From Flavimaribacter sediminis (GTDB lineage Bacteria > Pseudomonadota > Alphaproteobacteria > Rhizobiales > Rhizobiaceae), in the NCBI RefSeq assembly GCF_019492055.1, contig NZ_JAICBX010000003.1, forward strand, positions 62,001-126,000: DNA of 64,000 bases, written 5' to 3'. The notes beneath the pieces were generated by a model. The model did not search any database, had not been told where the DNA came from, and was given only the letters and a program-made list of their open reading frames with translations. The position numbers were made by a program, and so were the translations under genes. Below, piece after piece: positions 50,129 through 59,055 of the stretch. The number at the start of each line of letters is the position of its first letter. The stretch's first letter is position 1.

Positions 50129-50162
50129 AAACCCCGGCTGCAGGCGTCGCAGGCCGGGGTTT
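50129..50162. terminator. Rho-independent terminator after the SIMPL gene
   Basis: A 10-base stem, aaaccccggc and gccggggttt, encloses a 14-base loop and is followed by T-rich sequence (tttgaccatattttttttc). It sits eight bases beyond the SIMPL stop and 26 bases before the stop of the facing gene, so it can serve both directions. Confidence 0.85.
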
Positions 50163-50187
50163 TGACCATATTTTTTTTCGGCGCGGC

Positions 50188-50532
50188 TTAGTAAACCGCC
50201 AGGACCGGGCAGTTCCAGTTGTTGGCCAATACGACTTTTCTCTTATAGCCCTTGGACCAGCCCTTCACGACGACCTTGTAAGGCGTCTTCTTGACGACAT
50301 AGGCCTTCTTCACGCCGTACCAGTGCGCCTTCTGCAGCGCCTTGTAGTTCTTGCAGTAGCCGCCCTTGGGACCGTGCTTCGGACCCCAATACGGTCCCGG
50401 GCCATATCCCGGCGCACCGAATTGAATGTTGATGCCGACACCGCCAGCTGCTGCGGGCGTGGCGGTTGTCGCTGCGGCGCCAAGGCCGATCATCGTCGTA
50501 ACGGCGACAGTTTTGATGATATTTGCAAACAT
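50188..50532 (-). CDS. Small secreted Gly/Pro- and Lys-rich protein of unknown function
   Basis: A 114-aa protein with a Sec signal peptide (MFANIIKTVAVTTMIGLGAAATTATPAAAG). The mature part is a short GPGPYWGPKHGPKGGYC stretch followed by a basic C-terminal half with many Tyr, Lys and Val residues (VKKAYVVKKTPYKVVVKGWS) and two cysteines (CKN and NCPVL). I do not recognise a family. The basic, aromatic composition could fit binding to cell-wall or nucleic-acid polyanions. Upstream has a GGAGAG ribosome site. Confidence 0.75.
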   Translation of the reverse strand: MFANIIKTVAVTTMIGLGAAATTATPAAAGGVGINIQFGAPGYGPGPYWGPKHGPKGGYCKNYKALQKAHWYGVKKAYVVKKTPYKVVVKGWSKGYKRKVVLANNWNCPVLAVY

Positions 50533-50735
50533 TGGTTCTCTCCGTGTCCAGATTGGTTTCGCCTCTCAAGCGATGACTGCACTCTGGACTTCCGTGGCTG
50601 AACCAATTTGCAACCGGGCGTTCATGCGGCGTTCACCTTGAACGCATGACGCCGAGGAACGCGATATTTCAAAGTGAATTCAGACATTTATTTGAGTCAA
50701 AAATTCTCAAAGTAAAAAATGGAAAGACGATTCTT

Positions 50736-51341
50736 TCAGTCCAAAGTCTTCGACCAGAACTGCAATGGCTTTTCCGTCTCCTCCCGGTCGCCGATATCCC
50801 GCCACGAAAAACGGCAGGCGACGCCCTCCATCGGAGCATATCCGCGGTTGCGCCAGAAACCGTCGAGCGGCGTATAGCCGTCCGGTCGCATCGGATGATC
50901 GTCTGGCCTGACGACGCCGCAGAACACCGTCTCCCGGAATCCCTGGTCGATCGCGGCCTTCTCGCGTTCTTCGAAAAACCGCACCCCGACGCCGCCCCCT
51001 CGCCACTCTTCCAGCAACACCGATTCAGAGAGGTAGAAAAGTCTGTCCGGATCGTAACCGGCCTTCGCCAGCGGCTCGGAAAACTCGGAGAAATGATCGC
51101 CCAAAGGCGACGCCGTGGAGGCCCCGACCATCCGTCCGCCATCGAATGCGCCAACGACGACCGCGCCATCGGACCCTGCAAAACGAGACAGGTAGCGGCG
51201 TTCATAATCCATGTCGCCGTCATAGAGATAGGGCCACTCGCGAAACACGGTGATGCGAAGGCGGGCGAGGTCGTCGAGCGCTTCGCCGATTTCGTCGCCG
51301 GAAAGCGTCCGGATCGTCAGCGGACCCCGCGCCTCATTCAT
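50736..51341 (-). CDS. GNAT-family N-acetyltransferase
   Basis: About 201 aa from ATG 51,341 (MNEARGPLTIRTLSGDEIG), overlapping the upstream stop by eight bases. The acetyl-CoA-binding segment LFYLSESVLLEEWRGGGVGVRFFEEREKAAIDQG contains the R/Q-x-x-G-x-G/A-like loop (WRGGGVG). Protein acetyltransferases and small-molecule acetyltransferases both use this fold; substrate unknown. It is the last gene of a MarR-SnoaL-GNAT leftward unit. Confidence 0.88.
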   Translation of the reverse strand: MNEARGPLTIRTLSGDEIGEALDDLARLRITVFREWPYLYDGDMDYERRYLSRFAGSDGAVVVGAFDGGRMVGASTASPLGDHFSEFSEPLAKAGYDPDRLFYLSESVLLEEWRGGGVGVRFFEEREKAAIDQGFRETVFCGVVRPDDHPMRPDGYTPLDGFWRNRGYAPMEGVACRFSWRDIGDREETEKPLQFWSKTLD

Positions 51342-51735
51342 CGCGCACCTGGGCGATCCATTCCTCCAGATTGTAGTAGGTCGTGACGCGCGTGATGAGC
51401 CCCTGATCGATTTCGAAAAATTGGCCCGCGGCAATGGAATAGGACTGTCCGCGCGCGGCCGGCAAACCGTCAGCCGTCGCCTGGTAATTGCCACGCACCG
51501 TGAATTCGGCTGCTGCGCGTCCTTCCGCACTGCTGGTCATGATGACAATGTCGGAAAGCTGTTCGGAGTAATGCCGGTTCATCGTCGCCAGAAACCAGCG
51601 AAACTTTTCCTTCCCGATTTCACGACCGCCCTGGTTGATGTCATGAACGACATCCTCGTGAAGCAGCGCCAGCATAGCCTCGCTGTCCTTGCTGTTGAAG
51701 GCGTCGAAATACTGTCGAATGAGTGTTTCAGTCAT
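51334..51735 (-). CDS. SnoaL-like / ketosteroid-isomerase-related protein
   Basis: A 133-aa NTF2-fold protein from ATG 51,735 (MTETLIRQYFDAFNSKDSEAMLALLHEDVVHDINQGGREIGKEKFRWFLATM). The N-terminal helix with a LLHEDVVHD strand and the later FEIDQGLITRVTTYYNLEEWIAQ segment are typical of the nuclear-transport-factor-2-like group found next to GNAT genes. It starts three bases after the MarR stop and overlaps the GNAT start. Reaction unknown. Confidence 0.85.
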   Translation of the reverse strand: MTETLIRQYFDAFNSKDSEAMLALLHEDVVHDINQGGREIGKEKFRWFLATMNRHYSEQLSDIVIMTSSAEGRAAAEFTVRGNYQATADGLPAARGQSYSIAAGQFFEIDQGLITRVTTYYNLEEWIAQVRDE

Positions 51736-51737
51736 GG

Positions 51738-52193
51738 TCAATCCCGATCTGTTTGTCCTGCAAGGTCCTTGCGCAGTTGGCGCAAAAAATCCGTCGTGGC
51801 CTGTATCCTGCTACCGTCCAGGCGTTCCGCAGCCTCGCCAAGGCTCGTCCTTTCCCGCCTGCGAATTTCGGAAAACACCTCCCTGCCCCGCTTCGTCTGC
51901 GCCAGCAACCTGGATCGCCGATGGGCGGGATTGTCGCGAAACTCTGCGAACCCCGCTTCGACAAGGGCGTCGGCGAGTTGCTGTATGTGTTGGCGGGTCC
52001 GGCCCTTGCGCCGCGCAATGTCCGGAACTGTCTGGGCGCCGTGCATATCCAGATCCTCCAGCACCGCCCGCATTGCCGCCGTCATGCCGAGATCCAGGAT
52101 CTGTGCGTCGGAAAAAGTCCTCAACTCACCGAAGGCTTTGCGAATCTCGGTGATCAGGGCGTAAAGTTGATCAGGATCCGCGGGTCTGGTCAC
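51738..52193 (-). CDS. MarR-family transcriptional regulator
   Basis: A 151-aa winged-helix regulator. The recognition-helix region is VPDIARRKGRTRQHIQQLADALVEAGFAEFRDNPAHRRSRLLAQTKRGREVF, with the wing carrying the HRRSRL pattern. MarR proteins bind inverted repeats as dimers and are released by small phenolic or oxidant ligands. Two well-formed dyads lie in the region between it and the divergent gene at 52,439, which are its likely operators. Confidence 0.92.
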   Translation of the reverse strand: MTRPADPDQLYALITEIRKAFGELRTFSDAQILDLGMTAAMRAVLEDLDMHGAQTVPDIARRKGRTRQHIQQLADALVEAGFAEFRDNPAHRRSRLLAQTKRGREVFSEIRRRERTSLGEAAERLDGSRIQATTDFLRQLRKDLAGQTDRD

Positions 52194-52369
52194 GTCTTGG
52201 TCTCCTCAGGCTCGGCTTCCTGTTTGCCCCATGGCAGAGGCCCGGCGCAAGCGATGTTTCAGCTGTTGTCCCTCATCAGCATGTACCCACACCCTTGCGG
52301 AAGACATCATACGCCGCGTGGAACACTCAGCGAGCCCATCGACGTTCTTCCTGATAATGGCCTTCACTA

Positions 52370-52414
52370 TTGACAAGTCTATTGTCAATTCCAATATGAC
52401 AAGTGTATTGTCAA
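52370..52414. promoter_or_regulatory. Two tandem MarR-type operator dyads
   Basis: ttgacaagtctattgtcaa (52,370-52,388) and atgacaagtgtattgtcaa (52,396-52,414) are both TTGACAA-N5-TTGTCAA-type dyads with centres 26 bases apart. The first overlaps a TTGACA that is a good -35 element for the rightward gene (an AATATG-like -10 follows at 17 bases), so binding would block its promoter. Confidence 0.75.
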
Positions 52415-52438
52415 AATGGAATGGTGGAGGATTGAACC

Positions 52439-52927
52439 ATGCTGAAGAAGAACCTGATAGCCCTGTCTGTTTTCACGATTGTCGTCGCCGGCGTCGCCCA
52501 CGCAACAAATGAACGCAATCACCTCGACAAGGCTGGAGCGGCTTCCTTCTGGTCGCCGGGGCATGACCGGTCGCAGCACAGCAGTCGCGACTTCTGTCAA
52601 AACCTCTCAGGCTTCCGCCTGGATTTCGCCGAGAAGTTTGCGATTGTCGATCTGGACCTGAATCGGCAACAGATAGACCTGCTCGGAGACGTCAAACAGC
52701 AAATCCGGCGGATCGCCGAGCGTCCGGACGGCGTCTGTTCGACGCCGATCGAGGCGGGGCATCTGATGCAGGACATGGCGTCAGCCAAGATCTGGCTTGT
52801 CAGCGCACAACAGGCGCTCGACGATCTGGAACCACCCCTGCAGTCCTTTTACGCAAGCCTCGACAAAGTCCAGCAGGACAGGCTTTCACAATGGATGAGT
52901 GGAGGCCATCACGGCCGGAGTCGATAG
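52439..52927 (+). CDS. Periplasmic LTxxQ (Spy/CpxP)-like protein
   Basis: A 162-aa exported protein with a Sec signal peptide ending near AGVAHATN. The helical mature part has LDLNRQQIDLLGDVKQQIRRIAE and, near the end, LDKVQQDRLSQWM, which resemble the repeated LTxxQ motifs of Spy/CpxP-like periplasmic chaperones and sensors. Two cysteines (DFCQN and VCSTP) could form a disulfide. It is preceded by two MarR dyads, so it is probably controlled by the divergent regulator. Confidence 0.75.
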   Translation: MLKKNLIALSVFTIVVAGVAHATNERNHLDKAGAASFWSPGHDRSQHSSRDFCQNLSGFRLDFAEKFAIVDLDLNRQQIDLLGDVKQQIRRIAERPDGVCSTPIEAGHLMQDMASAKIWLVSAQQALDDLEPPLQSFYASLDKVQQDRLSQWMSGGHHGRSR

Positions 52928-52929
52928 GA

Positions 52930-53601
52930 TCAGGCCGCAAACAAAGTCGTCGGGTCACCCGCTTTCCATTTCGGATAGCGGGTCATGATCGCGCTGAACC
53001 GTCTGGATTCAAGAAACCGGTCCAGCCAGCCAATCAGGTCCGGCCAGTCCTGGCCATCGAACCACTCCCGATCCACATTGGCGAACTGTCGCACGAATGG
53101 AAGGCTGGCGAGATCGGCGAGCGAAGGGCGGTCGCCGAAAAGCCATGGGCGCCCCTTCAGCAGGGCGTCCAGCTTCTCCAGGAAACGGCCGGCCTTGTTG
53201 CGTTCCTCAACAGGATCCGCATCGCTGAAGCGAGTCTCGTACTTGTAGCGGTCGAGGCTCCGTTTGAAGGGGCCGTCCAGCTCCGCGATCAGATCGAGCA
53301 TGTCATCAAGCGTTCCGATCGGAGGATCGAGCAGGTCTTCAGGATCGGACTGCCGCAGCGACCACACCATGATATCGAGGCTTTCGTCGATCGCCGGCGC
53401 CCCAGGCAGGACCAGACATGGAACCGTGGCCGACGGGGACGCCGCCAGGAACTCCGGCGCCTTGTCCTTCAGAACCACCTCGCGCAACTCAACGGTTATG
53501 CCTGCCGAGCGCAAAGCAAGCCGCGCCCGCATCGCATAGGGACAGCGTCTGAAGGAATAGAGAACCGGCAATTGTGCAAAATCAGCGCGCATCATGGTCA
53601 T
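52930..53601 (-). CDS. Glutathione S-transferase-like protein
   Basis: About 223 aa; start ambiguous among three close ATGs at 53,601, 53,595 and 53,592. The thioredoxin-like N-terminal domain LYSFRRCPYAMRARLALRSAGITVELREVVLKDK holds a CPYA active-site-like motif, with the SATVPCLVL cis-Pro turn and DESLDI, followed by an all-helical domain (RPWLFGDRPSLADLASLPFVRQF). GST folds of this kind act in stress response or as glutathione-dependent reductases. It faces the Spy-like gene with two bases between stops. Confidence 0.88.
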   Translation of the reverse strand: MTMMRADFAQLPVLYSFRRCPYAMRARLALRSAGITVELREVVLKDKAPEFLAASPSATVPCLVLPGAPAIDESLDIMVWSLRQSDPEDLLDPPIGTLDDMLDLIAELDGPFKRSLDRYKYETRFSDADPVEERNKAGRFLEKLDALLKGRPWLFGDRPSLADLASLPFVRQFANVDREWFDGQDWPDLIGWLDRFLESRRFSAIMTRYPKWKAGDPTTLFAA

Positions 53602-53671
53602 CGATTTGGATATTCTTGGAACCTTCACAAAACTATGGTCTTGTGCCGACATTCAGAAACAGGAATACGAT

Positions 53672-53926
53672 ATGAAAAAACTTCTTGTCTCCGCAATTGT
53701 ACTTCTGACGGCTCTTTCGCATGCGGCCAACGCCACCTCTGCAGCAATCAGCGACGATGAAACCGCTCAGGTCACGAAATCCATTACCGCCTGGGGCTGC
53801 GACGGCGGCGTCATCTTCAAGTCACCGTCCGGAGAGTTCGAGGTTGAAGACGCAACCTGCAATGGCGGGACCTACAAAATCGAACTCGGTCCGGATTTCG
53901 TCGTCACCTCCATTGAGCTTGAATAG
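53672..53926 (+). CDS. Small periplasmic protein of unknown function
   Basis: An 84-aa protein with a Sec signal peptide (MKKLLVSAIVLLTALSHAANAT) and AGGAA ribosome site. The short mature part, with two cysteines (WGCDGG and ATCNGG) and strands EFEVEDATCNGGTYKIELGPDFVVTSIELE, resembles PepSY-like inhibitory domains in size and pattern, but I cannot assign it firmly. It is convergent with the yjbQ-type gene. Confidence 0.7.
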   Translation: MKKLLVSAIVLLTALSHAANATSAAISDDETAQVTKSITAWGCDGGVIFKSPSGEFEVEDATCNGGTYKIELGPDFVVTSIELE

Positions 53927-53933
53927 CCGGCCG

Positions 53934-54341
53934 CTACCCGGAGACATGCAGCACGATCTTTCTCTGATGCGGCGCGCGGCGGTGTTCAAACAGATAGACC
54001 CCCTGCCAGGTTCCAAGCAGGGGCCTTCCGTTCGCTACCGGGATTGACAGGCTGACCTGCGTCAGCGCCGACTTGATATGCGCCGGCATGTCGTCCGGCC
54101 CCTCCATCGTGTGCCGCAGCCAGCTCATGTTTTCAGGCGCAATGCGGGCAAAGAATTCGTTGAGATCGCGACACACATCAGGGTCGGCGTTTTCCTGAAC
54201 CAGCAGGGAACACGACGTATGGCGGACGAACACCGTCAGCAGCCCCTCGACGACGCCGCTCTCCGAGACAAATTCGACAGCCTCGCCGGTAAATTCATAG
54301 AGGCCCTGACCGCTGGTGCGAATCGATATCTGACTTTGCAT
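53934..54341 (-). CDS. YjbQ/UPF0047 family (secondary thiamine-phosphate synthase-like) protein
   Basis: A 135-aa trimeric-fold protein. The family signature VEGLLTVFVRHTSCSLLVQENADPDVCRDLNEFF, followed by HTMEGPDDMPAHIKSALTQVSLSIPVANGRPLLGTWQGVYLFEHR, matches YjbQ almost end to end. Some members show weak thiamine-phosphate synthase activity; the true role is unsettled. It is separated from rpoD by a terminator hairpin. Confidence 0.93.
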   Translation of the reverse strand: MQSQISIRTSGQGLYEFTGEAVEFVSESGVVEGLLTVFVRHTSCSLLVQENADPDVCRDLNEFFARIAPENMSWLRHTMEGPDDMPAHIKSALTQVSLSIPVANGRPLLGTWQGVYLFEHRRAPHQRKIVLHVSG

Positions 54342-54361
54342 GACGCAATCCGGAAAATGAA

Positions 54362-54381
54362 AAGGGCCCGCCGGGGCCCTT
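54362..54381 (-). terminator. Terminator hairpin after rpoD
   Basis: The stem aagggccc / gggccctt with loop gccg lies seven bases beyond the rpoD stop. Read leftward it is followed by TTTTC, a short U-tract, so it should be a working intrinsic terminator. Confidence 0.75.
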
Positions 54382-54387
54382 AATCTG

Positions 54388-56424
54388 TCAGCTGTCGAGG
54401 AAGCTGCGCAGCTTGCGCGACCGGCTCGGATGTTTCAGCTTGCGTAGCGCCTTCGCCTCGATTTGGCGGATACGTTCGCGTGTCACCGAAAACTGCTGAC
54501 CGACTTCTTCCAGCGTATGGTCGGTGTTCATGCCGATGCCGAAGCGCATGCGCAATACGCGTTCCTCGCGCGGTGTGAGCGACGCCAGCACGCGGGTCGT
54601 CGTCTCGCGCAGGTTGGCCTGGATCGCTGCGTCGATCGGCAGGATCGCATTCTTGTCTTCGATGAAATCACCGAGATGCGAATCCTCCTCGTCGCCAACC
54701 GGCGTTTCAAGGCTGATCGGCTCCTTGGCGATTTTCAGCACCTTGCGCACTTTTTCCAGCGGCATGGCGAGCTTCTCGGACAGTTCTTCCGGCGTCGGCT
54801 CGCGGCCGATCTCGTGCAGCATCTGGCGCGAGGTGCGGACAATCTTGTTGATCGTTTCGATCATATGCACCGGAATACGGATCGTTCGGGCCTGGTCGGC
54901 GATCGACCGGGTGATCGCCTGCCTGATCCACCAGGTCGCATAGGTCGAGAACTTGTAGCCACGGCGATACTCGAACTTGTCGACCGCCTTCATCAGGCCG
55001 ATATTGCCTTCCTGGATCAGGTCAAGGAACTGCAGTCCGCGATTCGTGTATTTCTTCGCGATCGAAATCACCAGACGGAGGTTGGCCTCCACCATTTCCT
55101 TCTTGGCGATGCTGGCTTCGCGTTCGCCTTTCTGGACCATGTGGACGATGCGGCGGAATTCGGAAATCGAGATGCCCGTTTCGGTCGCAAGATTCTGGAT
55201 CTCTCCGCGTATGTCCTTGATCGTATTCTTTTCGCTCTTTGCGAAATCCTTCCAGCCCGAGCCGGAGAGGTTGGCGATCGACTTCATCCAGTTGGGATCG
55301 AGTTCCGCGCCCTGATAATGCTGCAGGAATTCCTCGCGTCTGACCTTGTAGGATTCAGCCAGGCGCAACAGACGGCCCTCGTTCTGAACCAGACGCTTGT
55401 TGATGTCGTAGAGCTGCTCGACGAGCGCATCGATGCGATTCTGGTTGAGCGCAAGCGATTTGACCGCTGCAATAAGCTCTTCCTTGAGCTGCTTGTACCG
55501 GCGCTCCTGCGCCGTCGACAATGTTCCGCTGGCGGCCAGTCGCGCTTCGACCTGAAGATCCTGCAGCTTGCGCAGTTTCTTGTAGGTGTCGGCGATGACG
55601 TCAAAGGTCTCCATGACCTGCGGCCGCAGTTCCGCCTCCATGGCGGCGAGCGACAGGTTGGATTCGTCTTCCTCGTCGTCTTCGTCTTCTTCCGACGAGA
55701 CGCCTTCGCCGCCGACGTCGGTTATATCATCGGATCGGCGGCGCTCGTTGCGCGCCTTTTCCTTCTCTTCGGCAGCCTTGCGATCGGCTTCGATCTTCTC
55801 GGCCGACTGGAATTGCGGAGCAGCCTTGGCTTCCGGTCCGGAATAGGTCGTTTCGAGATCAATGATCTCGCGCAGCAGCGTATCGCCCTCGTTGAGCTCG
55901 TCGCGCCAGATGATGATAGCCTGGAAGGTCAACGGGCTTTCGCAGAGGCCCGCAATCATTGTTTCGCGGCCGGCCTCGATGCGTTTGGCGATTGCGATCT
56001 CGCCTTCGCGCGACAGAAGCTCCACCGAACCCATTTCGCGCAGATACATGCGCACCGGATCGTCGGTCCTGTCGGTCGGTTCTTTTTTCTTCGCTGTCGC
56101 AACCGCGGTTCCACCGCTCACCGCAACGTCAGTGCTCGTGTTTTCCGTTTCGTTCGAATTGGAACTGTCGTCGCCTTCCTCTTCTTCCTCGACGACATTG
56201 ATGCCCATGTCGCTCAGCATTGACATGGTGTCCTCGATCTGTTCGGAAGTGACTTCCTCGGACGGCAAAACTGCGTTCAGCGCATCCATCGTTACATAGC
56301 CGCGCTTCTTGGCGGCCTTGATCATCTTCTTGACGGCGCTGTCGGAGAGGTCGAGAAGCGGTCCATCGCCGCTGGTGTCGCGTTCTGCCTCGGCTTCTTC
56401 GTTTTCCTTGACCTTGGTTGCCAT
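54388..56424 (-). CDS. rpoD: RNA polymerase primary sigma factor RpoD (sigma 70)
   Basis: A 678-aa sigma factor. Region 1.1 starts at [24 protein letters not shown]; region 1.2 is [23 protein letters not shown]; then follows a long acidic non-conserved region ([21 protein letters not shown]). Regions 2.1-2.4 read [65 protein letters not shown], region 3 follows, and region 4.2 is [41 protein letters not shown]. It directs housekeeping promoter recognition. Leftward, downstream of dnaG with a 512-base gap, so it has its own promoter. Confidence 0.98.
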   Translation of the reverse strand: MATKVKENEEAEAERDTSGDGPLLDLSDSAVKKMIKAAKKRGYVTMDALNAVLPSEEVTSEQIEDTMSMLSDMGINVVEEEEEGDDSSNSNETENTSTDVAVSGGTAVATAKKKEPTDRTDDPVRMYLREMGSVELLSREGEIAIAKRIEAGRETMIAGLCESPLTFQAIIIWRDELNEGDTLLREIIDLETTYSGPEAKAAPQFQSAEKIEADRKAAEEKEKARNERRRSDDITDVGGEGVSSEEDEDDEEDESNLSLAAMEAELRPQVMETFDVIADTYKKLRKLQDLQVEARLAASGTLSTAQERRYKQLKEELIAAVKSLALNQNRIDALVEQLYDINKRLVQNEGRLLRLAESYKVRREEFLQHYQGAELDPNWMKSIANLSGSGWKDFAKSEKNTIKDIRGEIQNLATETGISISEFRRIVHMVQKGEREASIAKKEMVEANLRLVISIAKKYTNRGLQFLDLIQEGNIGLMKAVDKFEYRRGYKFSTYATWWIRQAITRSIADQARTIRIPVHMIETINKIVRTSRQMLHEIGREPTPEELSEKLAMPLEKVRKVLKIAKEPISLETPVGDEEDSHLGDFIEDKNAILPIDAAIQANLRETTTRVLASLTPREERVLRMRFGIGMNTDHTLEEVGQQFSVTRERIRQIEAKALRKLKHPSRSRKLRSFLDS

Positions 56425-56936
56425 ATATATCCCGTCGCTTTCGTTGCCGCGCTGCGTCTCCCGGCAGAGCGGAACCCTGCCAGCGTCCTAAGAATCAGTA
56501 GTTCGAACTGAATAGCGGTATGATGCTTAAATCCTGATTAACCATAGACGGCGGCTTTATGCTCATTCAGCCCACCCCGTGGTTCGAAACGTTCCTGAAG
56601 CGTCTGCGGACACAATTTCGAATTGCCTGACCCGATGATCCCGATTGTCCATCTGGTGATTCCGTCAATTTACCATTACGTCAAGCGAATCCCGGTAAAA
56701 AACGTAGAATTTGGCGCAAATTCACCAAAATTCACGTAAATCCCCGTCGGGTCCTGCGACGTCACTTCAGATGCCCGTCGCGCTTGCCCGTGAATCTCGC
56801 GGCAGCCTGCATGATTTCCTGACCGCGACTTCGGCGCGCGTCCCTATCCTGCCGATGTGGACCTATTTAGGAGCGTAGGCCCGCTTTGCAAGATGCTGCA
56901 CCGGCGCCAAAGCCAAGATTCTTTCGGTCGCCCGAT
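56425..56936. other. rpoD-dnaG intergenic region
   Basis: About 510 bases without a gene between dnaG and rpoD. On the minus strand it must hold the rpoD promoter(s); two TTGACG-like hexamers 16 bases apart occur near 56,668 and 56,684, but no matching -10 is obvious to me. I see no convincing small RNA or heat-shock promoter. Confidence 0.45.
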
Positions 56937-58916
56937 TCACTGACCAGCCGCTCCCCTCACGCGGCCGGACAATATTCCGAATCCGTCGATGATGGCCTCC
57001 TGCTGTTCCAGCCTGTCGATCTCCTGCTGCACGGACCGGAGGCTATTGAGCAGACCAGGCATGGCGTCTTCGTCCCCGGTGTCGGTGATGACGGCCAGAT
57101 CCCGTTCGAGCTCCAATTTCTGCATTTTGAGTGACCGCGTCCTGTTGTGCAACGCCAACGCCTGCCCGAAGCCGGCCTGCGCGTCTTCCAGCGCAGCTTC
57201 GGCGGTCGCCGTCCACAGACCGGTGTAACGAACCTGCTTCTCGAGCGTTTCCACCGTCTCGGCGAGCCCCGCGACCCTGATCGCCGCGCGCACCTCTTCC
57301 CGATCGACGGCCTCTTCCTTCATGCACTGGTTCATCAACACGCCCAGCAGGGCCCGCAGGGCGGCGCTCTCGAACTCGATCGCCGCCGCGTCGTCAAACT
57401 CGGTCGTCAACAACTGCGGGTGATTGACGAGTGTCAGGGCCAATACGCTTTCGCGCAGGGCCGGCGCCCGTGTGGCGCCGGCGACCAGCGTCGACTGCGC
57501 GAGCCGGCTGCTGACGGCGTAACGTTTCCCGGCCTGCTGTCCCCTGGGCCCGGATCGCTGGTTCCCCTTCCTATAGGACCCGTATCCGCCTTCACGCCCC
57601 CGTCGCGCGCCCTGGCTGGACGACGTGTCGAAAAAGCCGTTCAGGCGGTCCCGCATGTCCTGCTGGTAGTGTCGCCTGACGCTTTCGTTGGCGATCGAGG
57701 CCATCAATCCGCCAATTCGCGATTCCAGCTCTGCGCGTTTTTCCGGCGTGTCGAAGACGCCTGAACGCGTCTCCCTGAACCAGAGCATATCCGCAAGCGG
57801 GCGGGCGTTGCGCAACACATCGTCGAATGGCGCCCGGCCGGCGTCCCGCACGAGGTCGTCCGGGTCTTTTCCCTCTGGCAAAGTCGCGAACCGGACAGAC
57901 CGACCCGGCTGCAATCCCGCAAGCGCGGTGTCGATGGCCCTGTTCGCGGCTCTCTGACCTGCCGAATCACCGTCGAAACACAGGATCGGCTCCGACGTCA
58001 TGCGCCACATCAGATCAAGCTGGTCTTCGGTCAGCGCCGTGCCGAGCGGCGCTACGGCGTTTGTCACGCCGGCCTGGTGAAGGGCGATGACATCCATATA
58101 GCCCTCGACGGCGATCACCGTTCCGGCGCCGTCCGCGCCTTGCGCGGCGCGTCGGGCCTGCGGAAAATTGTAGAGCACGCGCCCCTTGTGAAAGAGCTCC
58201 GTATCGTTGGAGTTCATGTATTTCGCCGGTATGTCTGACGACATGGCGCGCCCGCCGAAAGCGATCACCTTTTCGCGCGGATTGACGATCGGAAACATGA
58301 TCCTGTCGCGGAACCGGTCGTAAGACACGGAAATGTTCGGCCCGTGCACCACCAGGCCGCAGGATTCGATCTGGCTCTTCTCGACGCCTTTTGAGGCGAG
58401 GTGTTCCTTCAGAGCGTTGCGGCTGTCCGGCGCATACCCGAGACGGAACGTCTGGATGGTGCGGCCCGACATGCCCCGGTCGCGCAGATAGGCGCGCGCC
58501 TTGGCGCCTTCCGCCGCCTGCAACTTTTCCTGAAAGAACACGGTGGCCATTTCCATGACGTCGATGAGGCTCGCCCGCTGCTTTTCGCGCCGCGCGGCCT
58601 GTGGATCGGGCGCCGGCAGCGGCACCCCCGCCAAGTCGGCGACCTGCTCAACGGCCTCGACGAAGCTCACGCCTTCAAGCTCGGTCAGGAAGCGGAAATG
58701 ATCGCCGGACACGCCGCATCCGAAACAATGGTAGCGCCCCTTGCTGTCCTCGCAATGGAAGCTCGGCGTCTTTTCCCCGTGGAACGGACAGCAGGCCCAC
58801 CAGTCGCCGCGCGACACGTTGGTCTTGCGCTTGTCCCAGGACACACGTTTCCCGATGACCTCGGATATCGGAATCCGGTCGCGCAGATCATCAAGGAACG
58901 ACGGTTCAAAACGCAT
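56937..58916 (-). CDS. dnaG: DNA primase
   Basis: A 659-aa primase. The N-terminal CHC2 zinc site is WWACCPFHGEKTPSFHCEDSKGRYHCFGCGVSGDHF. The Toprim domain shows VIAVEGYMDVIALHQAG with the conserved Glu and LCFDGDSAGQRAANRA with the DxD pair. The C-terminal ~200 residues would bind the DnaB helicase. It synthesises RNA primers at the replication fork. Lies upstream of rpoD as in many Rhizobiales. Confidence 0.97.
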   Translation of the reverse strand: MRFEPSFLDDLRDRIPISEVIGKRVSWDKRKTNVSRGDWWACCPFHGEKTPSFHCEDSKGRYHCFGCGVSGDHFRFLTELEGVSFVEAVEQVADLAGVPLPAPDPQAARREKQRASLIDVMEMATVFFQEKLQAAEGAKARAYLRDRGMSGRTIQTFRLGYAPDSRNALKEHLASKGVEKSQIESCGLVVHGPNISVSYDRFRDRIMFPIVNPREKVIAFGGRAMSSDIPAKYMNSNDTELFHKGRVLYNFPQARRAAQGADGAGTVIAVEGYMDVIALHQAGVTNAVAPLGTALTEDQLDLMWRMTSEPILCFDGDSAGQRAANRAIDTALAGLQPGRSVRFATLPEGKDPDDLVRDAGRAPFDDVLRNARPLADMLWFRETRSGVFDTPEKRAELESRIGGLMASIANESVRRHYQQDMRDRLNGFFDTSSSQGARRGREGGYGSYRKGNQRSGPRGQQAGKRYAVSSRLAQSTLVAGATRAPALRESVLALTLVNHPQLLTTEFDDAAAIEFESAALRALLGVLMNQCMKEEAVDREEVRAAIRVAGLAETVETLEKQVRYTGLWTATAEAALEDAQAGFGQALALHNRTRSLKMQKLELERDLAVITDTGDEDAMPGLLNSLRSVQQEIDRLEQQEAIIDGFGILSGRVRGAAGQ

Positions 58917-59055
58917 GCTGTCTCCGGGCGGCGGGCGAAAAGGGTGTCTGGCTTGCTGGCAAGCCGATTGCCGGTCTTTGGAGCACGTCTATCAGGCGGG
59001 GCGGCGGCTCACCATTCAAATAGTCCAATCTTCCCACTATTCCACATGACGGATT

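Noticed and set aside
54463-56223. A 586-codon open frame on the plus strand
   Set aside because: It is opposite rpoD, a certain gene, and has the composition of a mirrored coding strand.
56620-56760. A heat-shock promoter or small RNA upstream of rpoD
   Set aside because: Only repeated TTGACG hexamers were found; no matching -10 or stable hairpin plus U-tract could be defined by eye.
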